Shown here one piece after another: positions 7,172-15,388 of a stretch of 34,966 bases of DNA. Below the pieces are notes generated by a model that was not told the origin of the DNA, did not search any database, and worked only from the letters and a program-made list of their open reading frames with translations. How positions within the stretch are numbered: position 1 is the first letter of the stretch; the number at the start of each line of letters is the position of its first letter. The stretch is taken from contig JANSXY010000035.1 in assembly GCA_024742695.1 (NCBI GenBank), positions 1 through 34,966 of the forward strand, in the 5' to 3' direction. This stretch comes from Paracoccaceae bacterium (GTDB lineage: Bacteria; Pseudomonadota; Alphaproteobacteria; Rhodobacterales; Rhodobacteraceae). A program made the position numbers and the translations under genes.

Positions 7172-8518
7172 TCAGAAGTTCGCGGCCTTCATCGGCATCG
7201 CGCCCAGATCGGGCAACCCGTCGTCCTCGCCGCCGAGCGGCGGCAGGCCGCCATCGCCCAGCGGCGGCAGGCCACCCTCGCCAAGGGGCGGCAACCCGCC
7301 ATCCCCCAGCGGCGGCAATCCGCCATCCCCCAGCGGGGGCAGGCCGCCGTCGCCGCCCAGCGGCGGCAGACTGCCGGTTTCACCCAAGGGCGGCAGGCCC
7401 GCCATTGGCGCGGGATCGGCCGCCGGGTCCGGCACTCCGCCGAAGTCGAGCGACAGCGGCGCGGGTTCGGGAATGTCGCGCGCCGGTTTCGACGGCGCCG
7501 GCCGGGCCTTGGCCGCCGCCGGCACCGGCGGCTTGCCGGCCTCGAACTGCCGCCCGCCGGAGGCGACCGCCCCCCCTGCGGGGCCGGGCGCCGCGGCCGG
7601 GCCGGCCTCGGCGGTGTCGATCACCGTCATCCGCACCGCGCGATGCCCGTTGGCCTGCCCCAGCCGTCCGCGGGCCAGCGGCTTGCCGTCGACCCCCTGA
7701 AGCTCCAGCTGTTCCAGCGCCGCCATCGGGATCGCAAGCTCCGATCCGGGTTGCAGCGCCATGATCTCGCCGATCGGCATGTCCACGCGATAGAGCACCG
7801 CGTCGATCAGGACGTCCGCGGTCATCACCGTCTGTTCCAGCAGTCCGGACCAGTCCGCGTCGCCGGCGGCCGCCTCGGGCGCCGCCTCCGGCGGCTCCAG
7901 CTTCGGCCGCGGCTTCGGTCCCCGGCCCTTGGCCGGGACACACAGCAGCAACTGCCCGGTTCGCGCCTCGCCGGTGCCCAGTTGCACGGTGGCCCGGATC
8001 ACCCGGTAGGTCGTGTCCTCGAGGATCAGGCCAAGCGGTCGCGGATCCTCAAGCCACGAGGCGTAGCGAAAGCCGGCGGCCCATGTCACATCCGGTTCCT
8101 CGGCCAGGAACTCGCCGAACCCGGCCAGCGCCTGGTCCACGAACTCGGCGCACAGCGCGGCGTCGGTGCGGGTCGGACGGCGGCCGGGAACCTCGCCGGT
8201 GCCAAGCCTGCCCATCGTCTGCTTTTCCAGAAGGCCGGCCAGCAACGGCGGCGAAATCCCGATCAGGCCAAGCCCCTCGCCCGGTCCTTCGAGAATCGCC
8301 AGCAGCGCGCGGTCCTCCAGCGTTTCGGGAAGCTCGGCCAGAGACATCTTGGTCTCGGTCCAGTCCGACATCGAAAGCGGCATCTCCATCAGGTCCTGCG
8401 CGGCCTTCGCCAACGCCTGCCTGAGCGCCTTCTTGGGCGTCATCGCGAAAAGGTCCGTGCGGGGGCGCCCCGCCTCGGCCTTGCGTTTCAGAACCGTCTG
8501 ACTTCTGTCGTCCGCCAT
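7172..8518 (-). CDS. FliM/FliN-family (SpoA domain) protein with octapeptide-repeat tail
   Basis: The product (448 residues from the ATG at 8518) has an N-terminal region loosely like the FliM middle domain. A Pro/Ala linker follows, then a recognisable SpoA/FliN C-terminal domain, with the stretch VLYRVDMPIGEIMALQPGSELAIP typical of FliN strands and LARGRLG as in the FliM/FliN core. A second disordered Pro/Ala region ends in seven copies of a GGLPPLGD-type octapeptide. Such proteins form the flagellar switch or secretion C-ring, but no other flagellar gene is nearby. In-frame GTG, ATG and TTG codons up to 8590 lack a better ribosome-binding site, so the start is uncertain. The orphan context makes a non-standard switch component possible. 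Confidence 0.75.
   Translation of the reverse strand: MADDRSQTVLKRKAEAGRPRTDLFAMTPKKALRQALAKAAQDLMEMPLSMSDWTETKMSLAELPETLEDRALLAILEGPGEGLGLIGISPPLLAGLLEKQTMGRLGTGEVPGRRPTRTDAALCAEFVDQALAGFGEFLAEEPDVTWAAGFRYASWLEDPRPLGLILEDTTYRVIRATVQLGTGEARTGQLLLCVPAKGRGPKPRPKLEPPEAAPEAAAGDADWSGLLEQTVMTADVLIDAVLYRVDMPIGEIMALQPGSELAIPMAALEQLELQGVDGKPLARGRLGQANGHRAVRMTVIDTAEAGPAAAPGPAGGAVASGGRQFEAGKPPVPAAAKARPAPSKPARDIPEPAPLSLDFGGVPDPAADPAPMAGLPPLGETGSLPPLGGDGGLPPLGDGGLPPLGDGGLPPLGEGGLPPLGDGGLPPLGGEDDGLPDLGAMPMKAANF
7231..7400 (-). repeat. Tandem coding repeat encoding GGLPPLG(D/E) octapeptides
   Basis: A repeat with a 24-bp basic period (some units carry one or two extra codons) encodes seven copies of LPPLG near the C-terminus of the SpoA-domain protein. 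A degenerate GLPDLG follows. Units differ by synonymous changes and by D/E at the last position. Low-complexity Pro/Gly/Leu repeats like this are usually disordered or form extended binding segments. Copy number may vary between strains. Confidence 0.85.
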
Positions 8519-8630
8519 CTGCCGTGCCTGCCCGCCGTGCCATCTGGGCACCGGCATCCCGCGCCAACATGCCAGTTGCAGGGTTACCAACCGGTTGACG
8601 CGAGCCGCCCGCCGGCGGGTACCGCGCGGG

Positions 8631-11324
8631 TCAGGCCGCCCGGGTCAGGCCGCGCCGGACCGGCAGCGAGACACGGAACGCCGCGCCGCCCTGCCCCGGC
8701 AGATACTCGATCGTGCCGCCGAGATTGGCCATGATCTCGCGGCAGATCGCAAGGCCCAGCCCGGCGCCCCCCGCCCGGCTGGTATCGGTCAGGCGTGAAA
8801 ACTTCTCGAAGATGATCGACTGGCTCTTCTTCGGGATGCCCGATCCGTTGTCGACGAAGTCCACCTCGACGCGCGCGCCCGCCCGGCGTACGCGGATCGT
8901 CAGTTCGGGATGGTCGGCGTCGCAGTACTTCCGGGCATTCGAGACGAGGTTGATGAACACCTGCACCAGCCGGTCGGTATCGGTGTAGACCGCCATGTGC
9001 TCGGTCGGCAGATCGCGGTGGAAGGTGAAATCGCGATCCGGCCGGGTGCTGGAGGCCGAGGTGATCGCGCGTTCGATCAGATCGTGCAGGTTGGCCACCT
9101 GGACGGTGAGCTGCGCCTTGCGGTTCTCCAGCACGCTCAGATCGAGCAGGTCGTCCAGAAGCCGGGTCAGGCGGATCGCCTCTTCGTGGATGATCTCGGC
9201 ATACTTTGCGCGCATCGGTTCGGGCAGGTCCGGCTCCATCAGGATCTCGGAGAACGCGCGGATCGACGTCATCGGCGTGCGCAATTCGTGGCTGATCTGG
9301 CTGAGGAACGCGTCTTTCTGCACCGACAGGTCGGTCAGCTTGTCGTTCACCTCCCGCAACTGCCGGGCGGTGCGCGCCAGTTCCTCGGATTTCGCCTCGA
9401 GCTGGGCGGAATATTCCTTGATCTGCTGCGCCTCGCTCGCCACCGCCATCAGGTCTTGCACGGACACCGCCGCGCCCTCGGCGAACTGGGCGATCATCGC
9501 ATGCGCGGTCGCCGATCCCACCGCACCGGCAAGCCGCCGCTCCAGCCGGTCGATGAAATCCGGCGTGGTATCGGGCAGAAAACCCGCCTTTCCCTGCTCC
9601 ACCGCGGCGGCCTGGAAGAAGCGCTGCGCCTCCTCCCCGCCCAGGATCCCCTGCGCCATCACCAGCAGGCCCTCGGGTTCGGCGCCGCCGCGCGACCAGC
9701 CGCGGGTGCCGCGGCTCTGGTCGAAGACATGGACGAAGGCGGCGCCCTGCATCCGTTCCAGCGGTTCCGGGAAACTCAGCAGCGAGCCAATGAGGAAAGC
9801 CGCGGTATTGAGCGCGAGGGACCAGATCATCGCGTGCATCAGCGGATCGATCCCCTCGATCCCGAACAACGCCTGCGGCCGAAGCCAGCCCCAGCCGAAC
9901 GGCCCCTCGACCAGCACCTCGGCCGAGATCAGGCCGGAACTGCCGAACGAGGGCAGGAACAGCGTGTAAAGCCACAGCGCGAAGCCGGTCACCAGCCCGG
10001 CCCCCGCGCCGACCCGGGTCGCGCCGCGCCAGAAGATCCCGCCCAGCATCGCCGGCAGGATCTGCGCCAGCCCGACGAAGGCGATCAGCCCGATCGCCGC
10101 CAGCGCCTCCGATCCGCCCGACAGGCTGTAATACCCGTAACCCAGCGCCAGGACCACGCCGATCGACAGCCGCCGCGCGGTCAGCACCAGGCCGCGCACA
10201 TCGCCCGCCGCCCGCGCCCCGCCGGCGCGCAACGACAGCCACAGCGGCGTGACGATGTGGTTCGACACCATCGTCGCCAGCGCGATCGCCGCGACGATGA
10301 CCATCGACGTGGCCGAGGAAAAGCCGCCCAGGAACGCCAGGATCGCCAGCCCGCCGTTGCCCTCGGACAGGGGCAGGGTCAGCACGAAAAGATCCGGGTT
10401 CGAGCCCGCCGGCATCCGTTCCAGCCCGACCACGGCGATCGGCACCACGAACAGGCTCATCGCCAGCAGGTAGAGCGGAAACGCCCAACCCGCGGTCGCG
10501 AGATGCCGCTCGTCGGCATTCTCGACCACCAGCACCTGAAACATCCGCGGCAGGGTCAGAAGCGCCGCGGCCGACAGGAAGGTCAGCCCGATCCAGCGGC
10601 CGGGCTGCAACGGCCAGTCCGCGATCGGCGAGGCCTCGATCTTCGCCAGCACGTCGCCGACACCGCCGGCCACCCCCCAGACCACGAAGGCGCCGACGCC
10701 GAACAGCGCCACCAGCTTGACCACCGCCTCCAGCGCGATGGCGATGACGACGCCGTGGTGGCGTTCGTTGGCGTCGAGGTTGCGGGTGCCGAACAGGATC
10801 GTGAACAGCGCCAGCCCCGCCGCCACCCAGATCGCGGTCACGCCCTGGTCCGGCAGCGCCCAGCCCTGCGGCGATGCCGCCGCGAACACGCCGAACGACA
10901 GCGTGACCGATTGCAGTTGCAGCGCGATGTAGGGCGCGGTGCCGACGACCGCGAGCAGCGTGACGATCACGCCCAGCAGGTTCGACTTGCCGTAGCGCGA
11001 GGAAATCAGGTCAGCGATCGAGGTGACGCGCTGGGTGCGGCCGATCCTGACCAGCTTGCGCAGGATCCACCACCAGCCGACCATGATCAGCGTCGGCCCC
11101 ATGTAGATCGTCGCGAATTCCAGGCCCGACCGCGCGGCGAAGCCGACCGCGCCGTAGAATGTCCAGGCCGTGCAGTAGACGGACAGCGACAGCGTGTAGA
11201 CCCAGGGCGACCGCAGCCAGCCGCCGCGGCCCGACCGGGCCCGGCGTTCGGCCACGAAGGCCACCGCGAACAGCAGGATCACGTAGGCGATGCAGCCCGC
11301 GACGAGCAGGTCGAAGGGAACCAT
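8631..11324 (-). CDS. Sodium:solute symporter-like sensor histidine kinase (CbrA/CrbS-type)
   Basis: This 897-residue membrane kinase fuses an N-terminal SSS/PutP-like transporter domain (about 12 hydrophobic helices within residues 5-540) to a cytoplasmic kinase. After a linker and a coiled coil (about 620-665) comes the HisKA H-box SQISHELRTP with phospho-acceptor H679, then HATPase N (NLVSNARKY), G1 (DNGSGIP) and G2 (GGAGLGLAI) boxes. CbrA and CrbS members couple substrate transport or sensing (histidine, acetate and related carboxylates) to gene control. The ATG at 11324 overlaps the stop of the small membrane protein by one base. The receiver encoded just upstream is the obvious partner. 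The sensed ligand cannot be read from sequence. Confidence 0.92.
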   Translation of the reverse strand: MVPFDLLVAGCIAYVILLFAVAFVAERRARSGRGGWLRSPWVYTLSLSVYCTAWTFYGAVGFAARSGLEFATIYMGPTLIMVGWWWILRKLVRIGRTQRVTSIADLISSRYGKSNLLGVIVTLLAVVGTAPYIALQLQSVTLSFGVFAAASPQGWALPDQGVTAIWVAAGLALFTILFGTRNLDANERHHGVVIAIALEAVVKLVALFGVGAFVVWGVAGGVGDVLAKIEASPIADWPLQPGRWIGLTFLSAAALLTLPRMFQVLVVENADERHLATAGWAFPLYLLAMSLFVVPIAVVGLERMPAGSNPDLFVLTLPLSEGNGGLAILAFLGGFSSATSMVIVAAIALATMVSNHIVTPLWLSLRAGGARAAGDVRGLVLTARRLSIGVVLALGYGYYSLSGGSEALAAIGLIAFVGLAQILPAMLGGIFWRGATRVGAGAGLVTGFALWLYTLFLPSFGSSGLISAEVLVEGPFGWGWLRPQALFGIEGIDPLMHAMIWSLALNTAAFLIGSLLSFPEPLERMQGAAFVHVFDQSRGTRGWSRGGAEPEGLLVMAQGILGGEEAQRFFQAAAVEQGKAGFLPDTTPDFIDRLERRLAGAVGSATAHAMIAQFAEGAAVSVQDLMAVASEAQQIKEYSAQLEAKSEELARTARQLREVNDKLTDLSVQKDAFLSQISHELRTPMTSIRAFSEILMEPDLPEPMRAKYAEIIHEEAIRLTRLLDDLLDLSVLENRKAQLTVQVANLHDLIERAITSASSTRPDRDFTFHRDLPTEHMAVYTDTDRLVQVFINLVSNARKYCDADHPELTIRVRRAGARVEVDFVDNGSGIPKKSQSIIFEKFSRLTDTSRAGGAGLGLAICREIMANLGGTIEYLPGQGGAAFRVSLPVRRGLTRAA

Positions 11325-11620
11325 CAGCCGCCCTCGTCCTCGCCATCCTCCAGCGCCCGCGTCAGCCCGCGCGACAGCGCCGCGGCCAACGCCACCAGAA
11401 CGATCCAGACCGCGAAGAGATAGACGATGCCGGGCGCGGTATCGTCGGCCGCCGTATCCGCCGGGTGCCAGAGGATCGGGATCATCCACAGCGCCGCGCC
11501 CAGGATCGGCAGCATCCGGCAGGCATCCATCATCCGGCGCCGGCGATAACTGCGGCGGGCCAGGAACACCGGCGGGCGCCGGTCGCCCCGCCGCCCGGTC
11601 CCGGCATCGGGCAGCGTCAT
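11324..11620 (-). CDS. Small membrane protein between receiver and sensor kinase
   Basis: The 98-residue ORF is joined to the receiver gene by an ATGA overlap (11617-11620) and to the kinase gene by a TGATG overlap, so it is almost certainly translated as part of that operon. It has a basic N-terminus and two hydrophobic segments (about 35-52 and 65-84), then an acidic tail EDGEDEGG. An internal ATG about 30 codons in (MMDACRML) could be the real start, leaving just the two-helix part. I do not recognise the family. The position recalls small subunits beside SSS transporters (DUF4212/DUF485 types), but the sequence does not clearly match them. Confidence 0.7.
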   Translation of the reverse strand: MTLPDAGTGRRGDRRPPVFLARRSYRRRRMMDACRMLPILGAALWMIPILWHPADTAADDTAPGIVYLFAVWIVLVALAAALSRGLTRALEDGEDEGG

Positions 11621-11988
11621 GCCACGCCGCCCAGTTCGCGCACCGAGGCCAGCATCTCGGCGTTCGAGAACGGCTTTGTCATGAACCGGTCCGCCCCGGC
11701 GCGCTCGGCGGCCTCGCGTTCCTTGACCTGGCCCTTGGCGGTCAGCATCAGCACCGGCAGATGCGCAAGCCCGGTATCGGCGCGCATCTCGTTGAGGATG
11801 TCGAAACCCGAGCGCCCCGGCAGCATCACGTCGAGGATCACCACGTCGGGCGCCTCGCGGCGGATCGCCTCGATCGCGGCGGTGCCTTCGGAATGGCTGG
11901 CCACCTGCCAGCCGTCGCGCGCCAGGATGAACCCGATCGCCTCGATGATGTTCGGCTCATCCTCGATCAGAAGGACACGCTTGCCCAT
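11617..11988 (-). CDS. Single-domain response regulator
   Basis: The product is a 123-residue stand-alone REC domain. It shows the acidic pair E9/D10/E11, phospho-acceptor D53 (ILDVMLPG), T83 in LMLTAKG and K105 in TKPF, so all switch residues are intact. There is no output domain, so it must act through protein contact or phosphotransfer. A strong GGGGGAGGG ribosome-binding site precedes the ATG at 11988. It leads the three-gene overlap cluster ending with the transporter-fused kinase, and lies 98 bp downstream of the DUF2083 regulator on the same strand. CbrB/CrbR partners usually carry output domains, so the lack of one here is notable. Confidence 0.9.
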   Translation of the reverse strand: MGKRVLLIEDEPNIIEAIGFILARDGWQVASHSEGTAAIEAIRREAPDVVILDVMLPGRSGFDILNEMRADTGLAHLPVLMLTAKGQVKEREAAERAGADRFMTKPFSNAEMLASVRELGGVA

Positions 11989-12086
11989 CCGATGCCCTCC
12001 CCCCGGCTTGCCCCGGACCTGCCCGGCCCTGTTGTGGCTGCTGCGACTATCGCGCAAAGCCGGGGCAACTGTCAAAACTCCAGTGC

Positions 12087-13397
12087 TCAGTCCGACGCCG
12101 CGAGGAACGAGGGCTCGCGCCGGGCCGCGCAGGCCTCGCGCGGGCAGACCCGGCAGGAAGAGCCGACGGCGAGATCGCCCGGCTGCGCCGGCCCCGGCTC
12201 CGGCAGGACCAGCATCCACGCCTGCACCACCTGCGGCCCGTCGAACCCCTGCGGGTGCGACGGCTGGCAGAAGGCGTAGGCAAGGTATCGCCCGCCGCCG
12301 CGCCCGGCCATCTCGACCACCGCGCGCAGGGGCGCCATCGGCCGCGACAGCGCCTGGTAGAGCGGCCACAGCGGGCAGGCCGCGCCGAACCGCGGCAGGG
12401 CGAAGCCCGGTGTCGGCCGGCGAAAGGTGATCGCCCCCGCACCGTCGCAGGCCACAAGCCCCGCCGGCCGCCCGCCCTCCTCCACCGGCAGCGCGGCCAG
12501 CCGGCGAAACACCACCGGAAGGTCGGTGCCGAAGACCTGCGCCAGCCGCGCGGGATCGGGGCCGTGTTCGGCCAGCGCCGCGCGGAACGGCTCCAGCGGC
12601 AGGGCGTGGGCATCGGCGCGGTAGCGTGCGGCGAAGGCCAGCGCCAGCTTGCGCGCCGCCGTCGTCGCCAGTTCCGGCGCACCGGCGATGACGGTTTCGG
12701 GATCGGGCGGGTTCGCGCGCTCCAACGCGGCCAGATGAAAGCCCTTCGCCGCCAGCCAGGCCTCCAGCTCTTCCTGCGGCGAGGACAGGCCGGTTTCGCC
12801 CTCCGCCGACGCGTCGAGATAGGCCACCAGCGCCTCGGCCGCCTCGGCCAGCCGCTCGCTGTCGGCATGGATGTTGGCATGAAACCGCGCCCGCCACGCC
12901 GGCTCGATATCCTCGGTCTCGGCCAGGATCGCGGCCGTCGACCGGACCGAGGCCGCCGCGGACAGCACCTCGTGCAGGCTGTCGGACAGGTGCGGGTCGT
13001 GCGCCATCCGGTCCGACAGCGTCTCGACCGTGCGTTCGAGTTGCGCCAGCCGCGCCTGCCGCGCCCCCAGAAGCGCCGCCCAGCCGGGAAACCGGCCGAC
13101 GAATTCCTCGATCCGGTCGGCTTCGGGCGGCGTTTCGGCCGCCGCCGCCCCGGCCGCGGCCTCGCGCAGGCCCTCGAACAACGCGCTTTCCGCGCCCTCG
13201 GCCAGCGCCTCGGGATCGGCTGCCAGCGCCTCGGCCAGCGTCGTCAGAAGCGCCTCGGAGACCTTGCGGCGATTGTGTTCGATCAGGTTCAGATAGGCTG
13301 GCGAAATCCCGACCGTGCGCGCCAGTTCGGCCTGTTTCAGGCCCAGCGCGGTGCGCCGTTCGCGAATCCTGGTGCCGGTCAGGGCAGAACGCGGCAT
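12087..13397 (-). CDS. XRE-family regulator with DUF2083 (short-chain fatty acyl regulator)
   Basis: This 436-residue regulator has an N-terminal helix-turn-helix (about 9-62: IRERRTALGLKQAELARTVGISPAYLNLIEHNRR). A long helical middle leads into a C-terminal DUF2083 domain ending in a cysteine cluster (C-R-V-C-P-R-E-A-C). The family includes RamB and ScfR-like proteins controlling acetate, propionate and glyoxylate or methylcitrate genes in response to acyl-CoA status. The ATG at 13397 follows GGGGGAGG. It precedes the receiver/kinase cluster on the same strand, which supports a role in carboxylate use, though no target gene such as prpBC or acs lies nearby. Confidence 0.87.
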   Translation of the reverse strand: MPRSALTGTRIRERRTALGLKQAELARTVGISPAYLNLIEHNRRKVSEALLTTLAEALAADPEALAEGAESALFEGLREAAAGAAAAETPPEADRIEEFVGRFPGWAALLGARQARLAQLERTVETLSDRMAHDPHLSDSLHEVLSAAASVRSTAAILAETEDIEPAWRARFHANIHADSERLAEAAEALVAYLDASAEGETGLSSPQEELEAWLAAKGFHLAALERANPPDPETVIAGAPELATTAARKLALAFAARYRADAHALPLEPFRAALAEHGPDPARLAQVFGTDLPVVFRRLAALPVEEGGRPAGLVACDGAGAITFRRPTPGFALPRFGAACPLWPLYQALSRPMAPLRAVVEMAGRGGGRYLAYAFCQPSHPQGFDGPQVVQAWMLVLPEPGPAQPGDLAVGSSCRVCPREACAARREPSFLAASD

Positions 13398-13470
13398 TGC
13401 CCACCTCCCCCGCCCGGTTAACAGGAAAACCGCGCCAGGGGAAGCAGATGGCCCGGCCTTGACACGTATC

Positions 13471-13496
13471 GGGGCGCGGGTTTTCGCCCGCGCCCC
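13471..13496 (-). terminator. GC-rich hairpin downstream of the pyrimidine operon
   Basis: A 10-bp perfect inverted repeat (GGGGCGCGGG / CCCGCGCCCC) encloses a six-base loop. It lies 25 bp after the stop of the ABC substrate-binding protein gene and 73 bp before the XRE regulator start. No T-run follows on the reverse strand, so termination strength is uncertain. The position between two leftward transcription units fits a terminator or an attenuating structure. Confidence 0.5.
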
Positions 13497-13521
13497 GGCC
13501 GCCCGACGGGCAGATTTCAGG

Positions 13522-14505
13522 TCAGTTCAGCGCCTTGTCGGTGATCTGGTGCGTCCAGGCGCCTTCCGGCGCGGCGGAAATCACCGGGTCCGATCCGCCA
13601 GCCAGGAGCGTGGCCACCGTGCGTTCGTAGTCGGCCGGATCGAGCGTGCCGTTCGAACCCGCGGTGAGCTTTGCGATCTCGCCCATCATCCGCTTCTGGT
13701 GGGTTTCGGTCTGCGCACCGGTCTCGTCGTAGTCGAGCACGATCATCGCGGCGTCTTCGGGGTTCTCCTCGGCCCATTTCCAGCCCTTCATCGAGGCACG
13801 GACGAAGCGAACCATCTTGTCCTCGAACGCGGGATCGGCAAGCCGGTCCTCAAGCACGTAAAGCCCGTCTTCCAGCGTCGCGACGCCCTGGTCCTCGTAC
13901 TTGAAGGTCACGAGATCGTCGGCCGAAATCCCGGCGTCGATCACCTGCCAGTACTCGTTGTAGGTCATGGTCGAGATGCAGTCGGCCTGCTTTTGCAGCA
14001 AGGGATCGACGTTGAAGCCCTGCTTGAGCACCTCGACACCGGCATCGCCGCCCTCGGTCGGGATGCCCAGCGTCGACATCCAGCTCAGGAACGGGAACTC
14101 GTTGCCGAAGAACCACACGCCCAGCGTCCGGCCCTTGAAATCCTCGGGGCTGGTGATGCCGGTTTCCTTCAGGCAGGTCAGCATCATGCCCGAGGACTTG
14201 AACGGCTGCGCGATGTTGACCAGCGGCAACCCCTTTTCGCGCGCCGCCAGCGCCGCGGGCATCCATTCCACCGTCACGTCGGCGCCGCCGCCGGCAATCA
14301 CCTGCGTCGGCGCGATGTCGGGCCCGCCCGGCTTGATCGTGACGTTGAGATCCTCTTCCTCGTAGAATCCCTGTTCCAGCGCCACGTAGTAGCCCGCGAA
14401 CTGGGCCTGCGTGACCCACTTCAGCTGCAGCGTCACGTCGTCGGCCGCCAGGGCCCCGCCCGCCGTCAGCGCCAGCGCGCCGACACTCGCCAAAAGCCGT
14501 TTCAT
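13522..14505 (-). CDS. ABC transporter substrate-binding protein (NMT1/SsuA-like)
   Basis: The 327-residue periplasmic protein has a clear Sec signal peptide (MKRLLASVGALALTAGGALA, likely cleaved after A20). An NMT1/THI5-like binding fold follows, with the openings LQLKWVTQAQFAGYYVALEQGFY and GGADVTVEWMPA typical of THI5/HMP-like proteins. Relatives bind pyrimidines (hydroxymethylpyrimidine), sulfonates or nitrate. Two permeases and an ATPase follow the same operon order, and the upstream genes are pyrimidine-catabolic, so a pyrimidine or its reduced/hydantoin derivative is the likeliest cargo (inference). AGGAGG precedes the ATG. It is the last gene of the operon. Confidence 0.88.
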   Translation of the reverse strand: MKRLLASVGALALTAGGALAADDVTLQLKWVTQAQFAGYYVALEQGFYEEEDLNVTIKPGGPDIAPTQVIAGGGADVTVEWMPAALAAREKGLPLVNIAQPFKSSGMMLTCLKETGITSPEDFKGRTLGVWFFGNEFPFLSWMSTLGIPTEGGDAGVEVLKQGFNVDPLLQKQADCISTMTYNEYWQVIDAGISADDLVTFKYEDQGVATLEDGLYVLEDRLADPAFEDKMVRFVRASMKGWKWAEENPEDAAMIVLDYDETGAQTETHQKRMMGEIAKLTAGSNGTLDPADYERTVATLLAGGSDPVISAAPEGAWTHQITDKALN

Positions 14506-14536
14506 CCGTCGTACCTCCTGTTGTACCGGCCCCGTC

Positions 14537-15388
14537 TCAGGACCGCCCCCGTTGCGAGGGATGCCAGAAGGTCACCCCCCGTTCGATCGTCGCGACCAGC
14601 CCGTAGAAGGCCGAGCCGGCCAGCGCCGCTACCGCAATCTCGGCCCAGACGAGCGGCAGCGCAAGCTGGCCCACCGCGGTCGAGATGCGAAATCCCATGC
14701 CGCGCGTCGGGCTGCCGAAAAACTCGGCGACGATCGCGCCGATCAGCGCCAGCGTCGTCGCGATCTTCAGCCCGTTGAAGATGAACGGCATCGCCGCCGG
14801 CAACCTCAGCTTCCACAGCGTCTGCCAGTAGCTGGCCGACCAGGTCGCCATCAGGTCGCGCTGCATCCGCTCCGACGCGGCAAGCCCGGCGACGGTGTTC
14901 ACCAGCACCGGGAAGAACACCATCACCACCACCACGGCGGCCTTCGACTGCCAGTCGAAGCCGAACCACATCACCAGGATCGGGGCGGTGCCGACGATCG
15001 GCAGCGCGGCGATGAAATTGCCCACCGGCAGAAGCCCGCGTTGCAGGAACGGCGACCGATCGATCGCGATCGCGGTGGCGACGGCGGCCGAGCAGCCGAT
15101 CACGTAGCCCGACAGCGCGCCCTTGACGATCGTCTGCACGAAATCCCCCCACAGGATCGGCAGCGAGGCGGCGATGGTCGCGCCGATCTCGGTTGGCGCG
15201 GGCAGGATCACCGGCGAGACCTGAAGGCCGCGCACGATGCCCTCCCACAAGACCAGCAGCGTGACGCCGAACAGCGCCGGAATCGCCAGCCGCACCGCCG
15301 GGTGCCGCGCCGCGGGGCCGGCGGCGAGCCGGGCGTTCAGCGCCCAGGCCGCCAGCCAGAACAGGATCGCGCCCCAGAACCAGGTCAT
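14537..15388 (-). CDS. ABC transporter permease (SsuC/TauC-type), second subunit
   Basis: This 283-residue inner-membrane permease has about six hydrophobic helices. Its BPD_transp_1 coupling loop shows the EAA-like stretch around AASERMQRDLMATWSASYWQTLWKLRLPAAMPFIFNGLKIA. The ATG at 15388 sits inside an ATGA overlap with the preceding permease gene, showing tight coupling. The two permeases are different sequences, so the channel is probably a heterodimer. Family members carry nitrate, taurine, sulfonates and thiamine precursors. The operon context points to pyrimidine uptake. Confidence 0.88.
   Translation of the reverse strand: MTWFWGAILFWLAAWALNARLAAGPAARHPAVRLAIPALFGVTLLVLWEGIVRGLQVSPVILPAPTEIGATIAASLPILWGDFVQTIVKGALSGYVIGCSAAVATAIAIDRSPFLQRGLLPVGNFIAALPIVGTAPILVMWFGFDWQSKAAVVVVMVFFPVLVNTVAGLAASERMQRDLMATWSASYWQTLWKLRLPAAMPFIFNGLKIATTLALIGAIVAEFFGSPTRGMGFRISTAVGQLALPLVWAEIAVAALAGSAFYGLVATIERGVTFWHPSQRGRS

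Noticed and set aside
7231-7400. Regularly spaced repeats considered as a CRISPR array
   Set aside because: The repeats are contiguous 24-bp coding units without spacers and keep the reading frame of the SpoA protein.
8910-11423. 837-aa open frame on the plus strand opposite the symporter/kinase gene
   Set aside because: Rich in Arg, Gln, His and Gly with no conserved motif; a mirror of GC-rich codons. The reverse strand carries a clear kinase.
11617-13404. 595-aa open frame joining the XRE gene region to the receiver
   Set aside because: Only its last 123 residues are protein-like (the receiver); the rest is an out-of-frame shadow of the XRE regulator.
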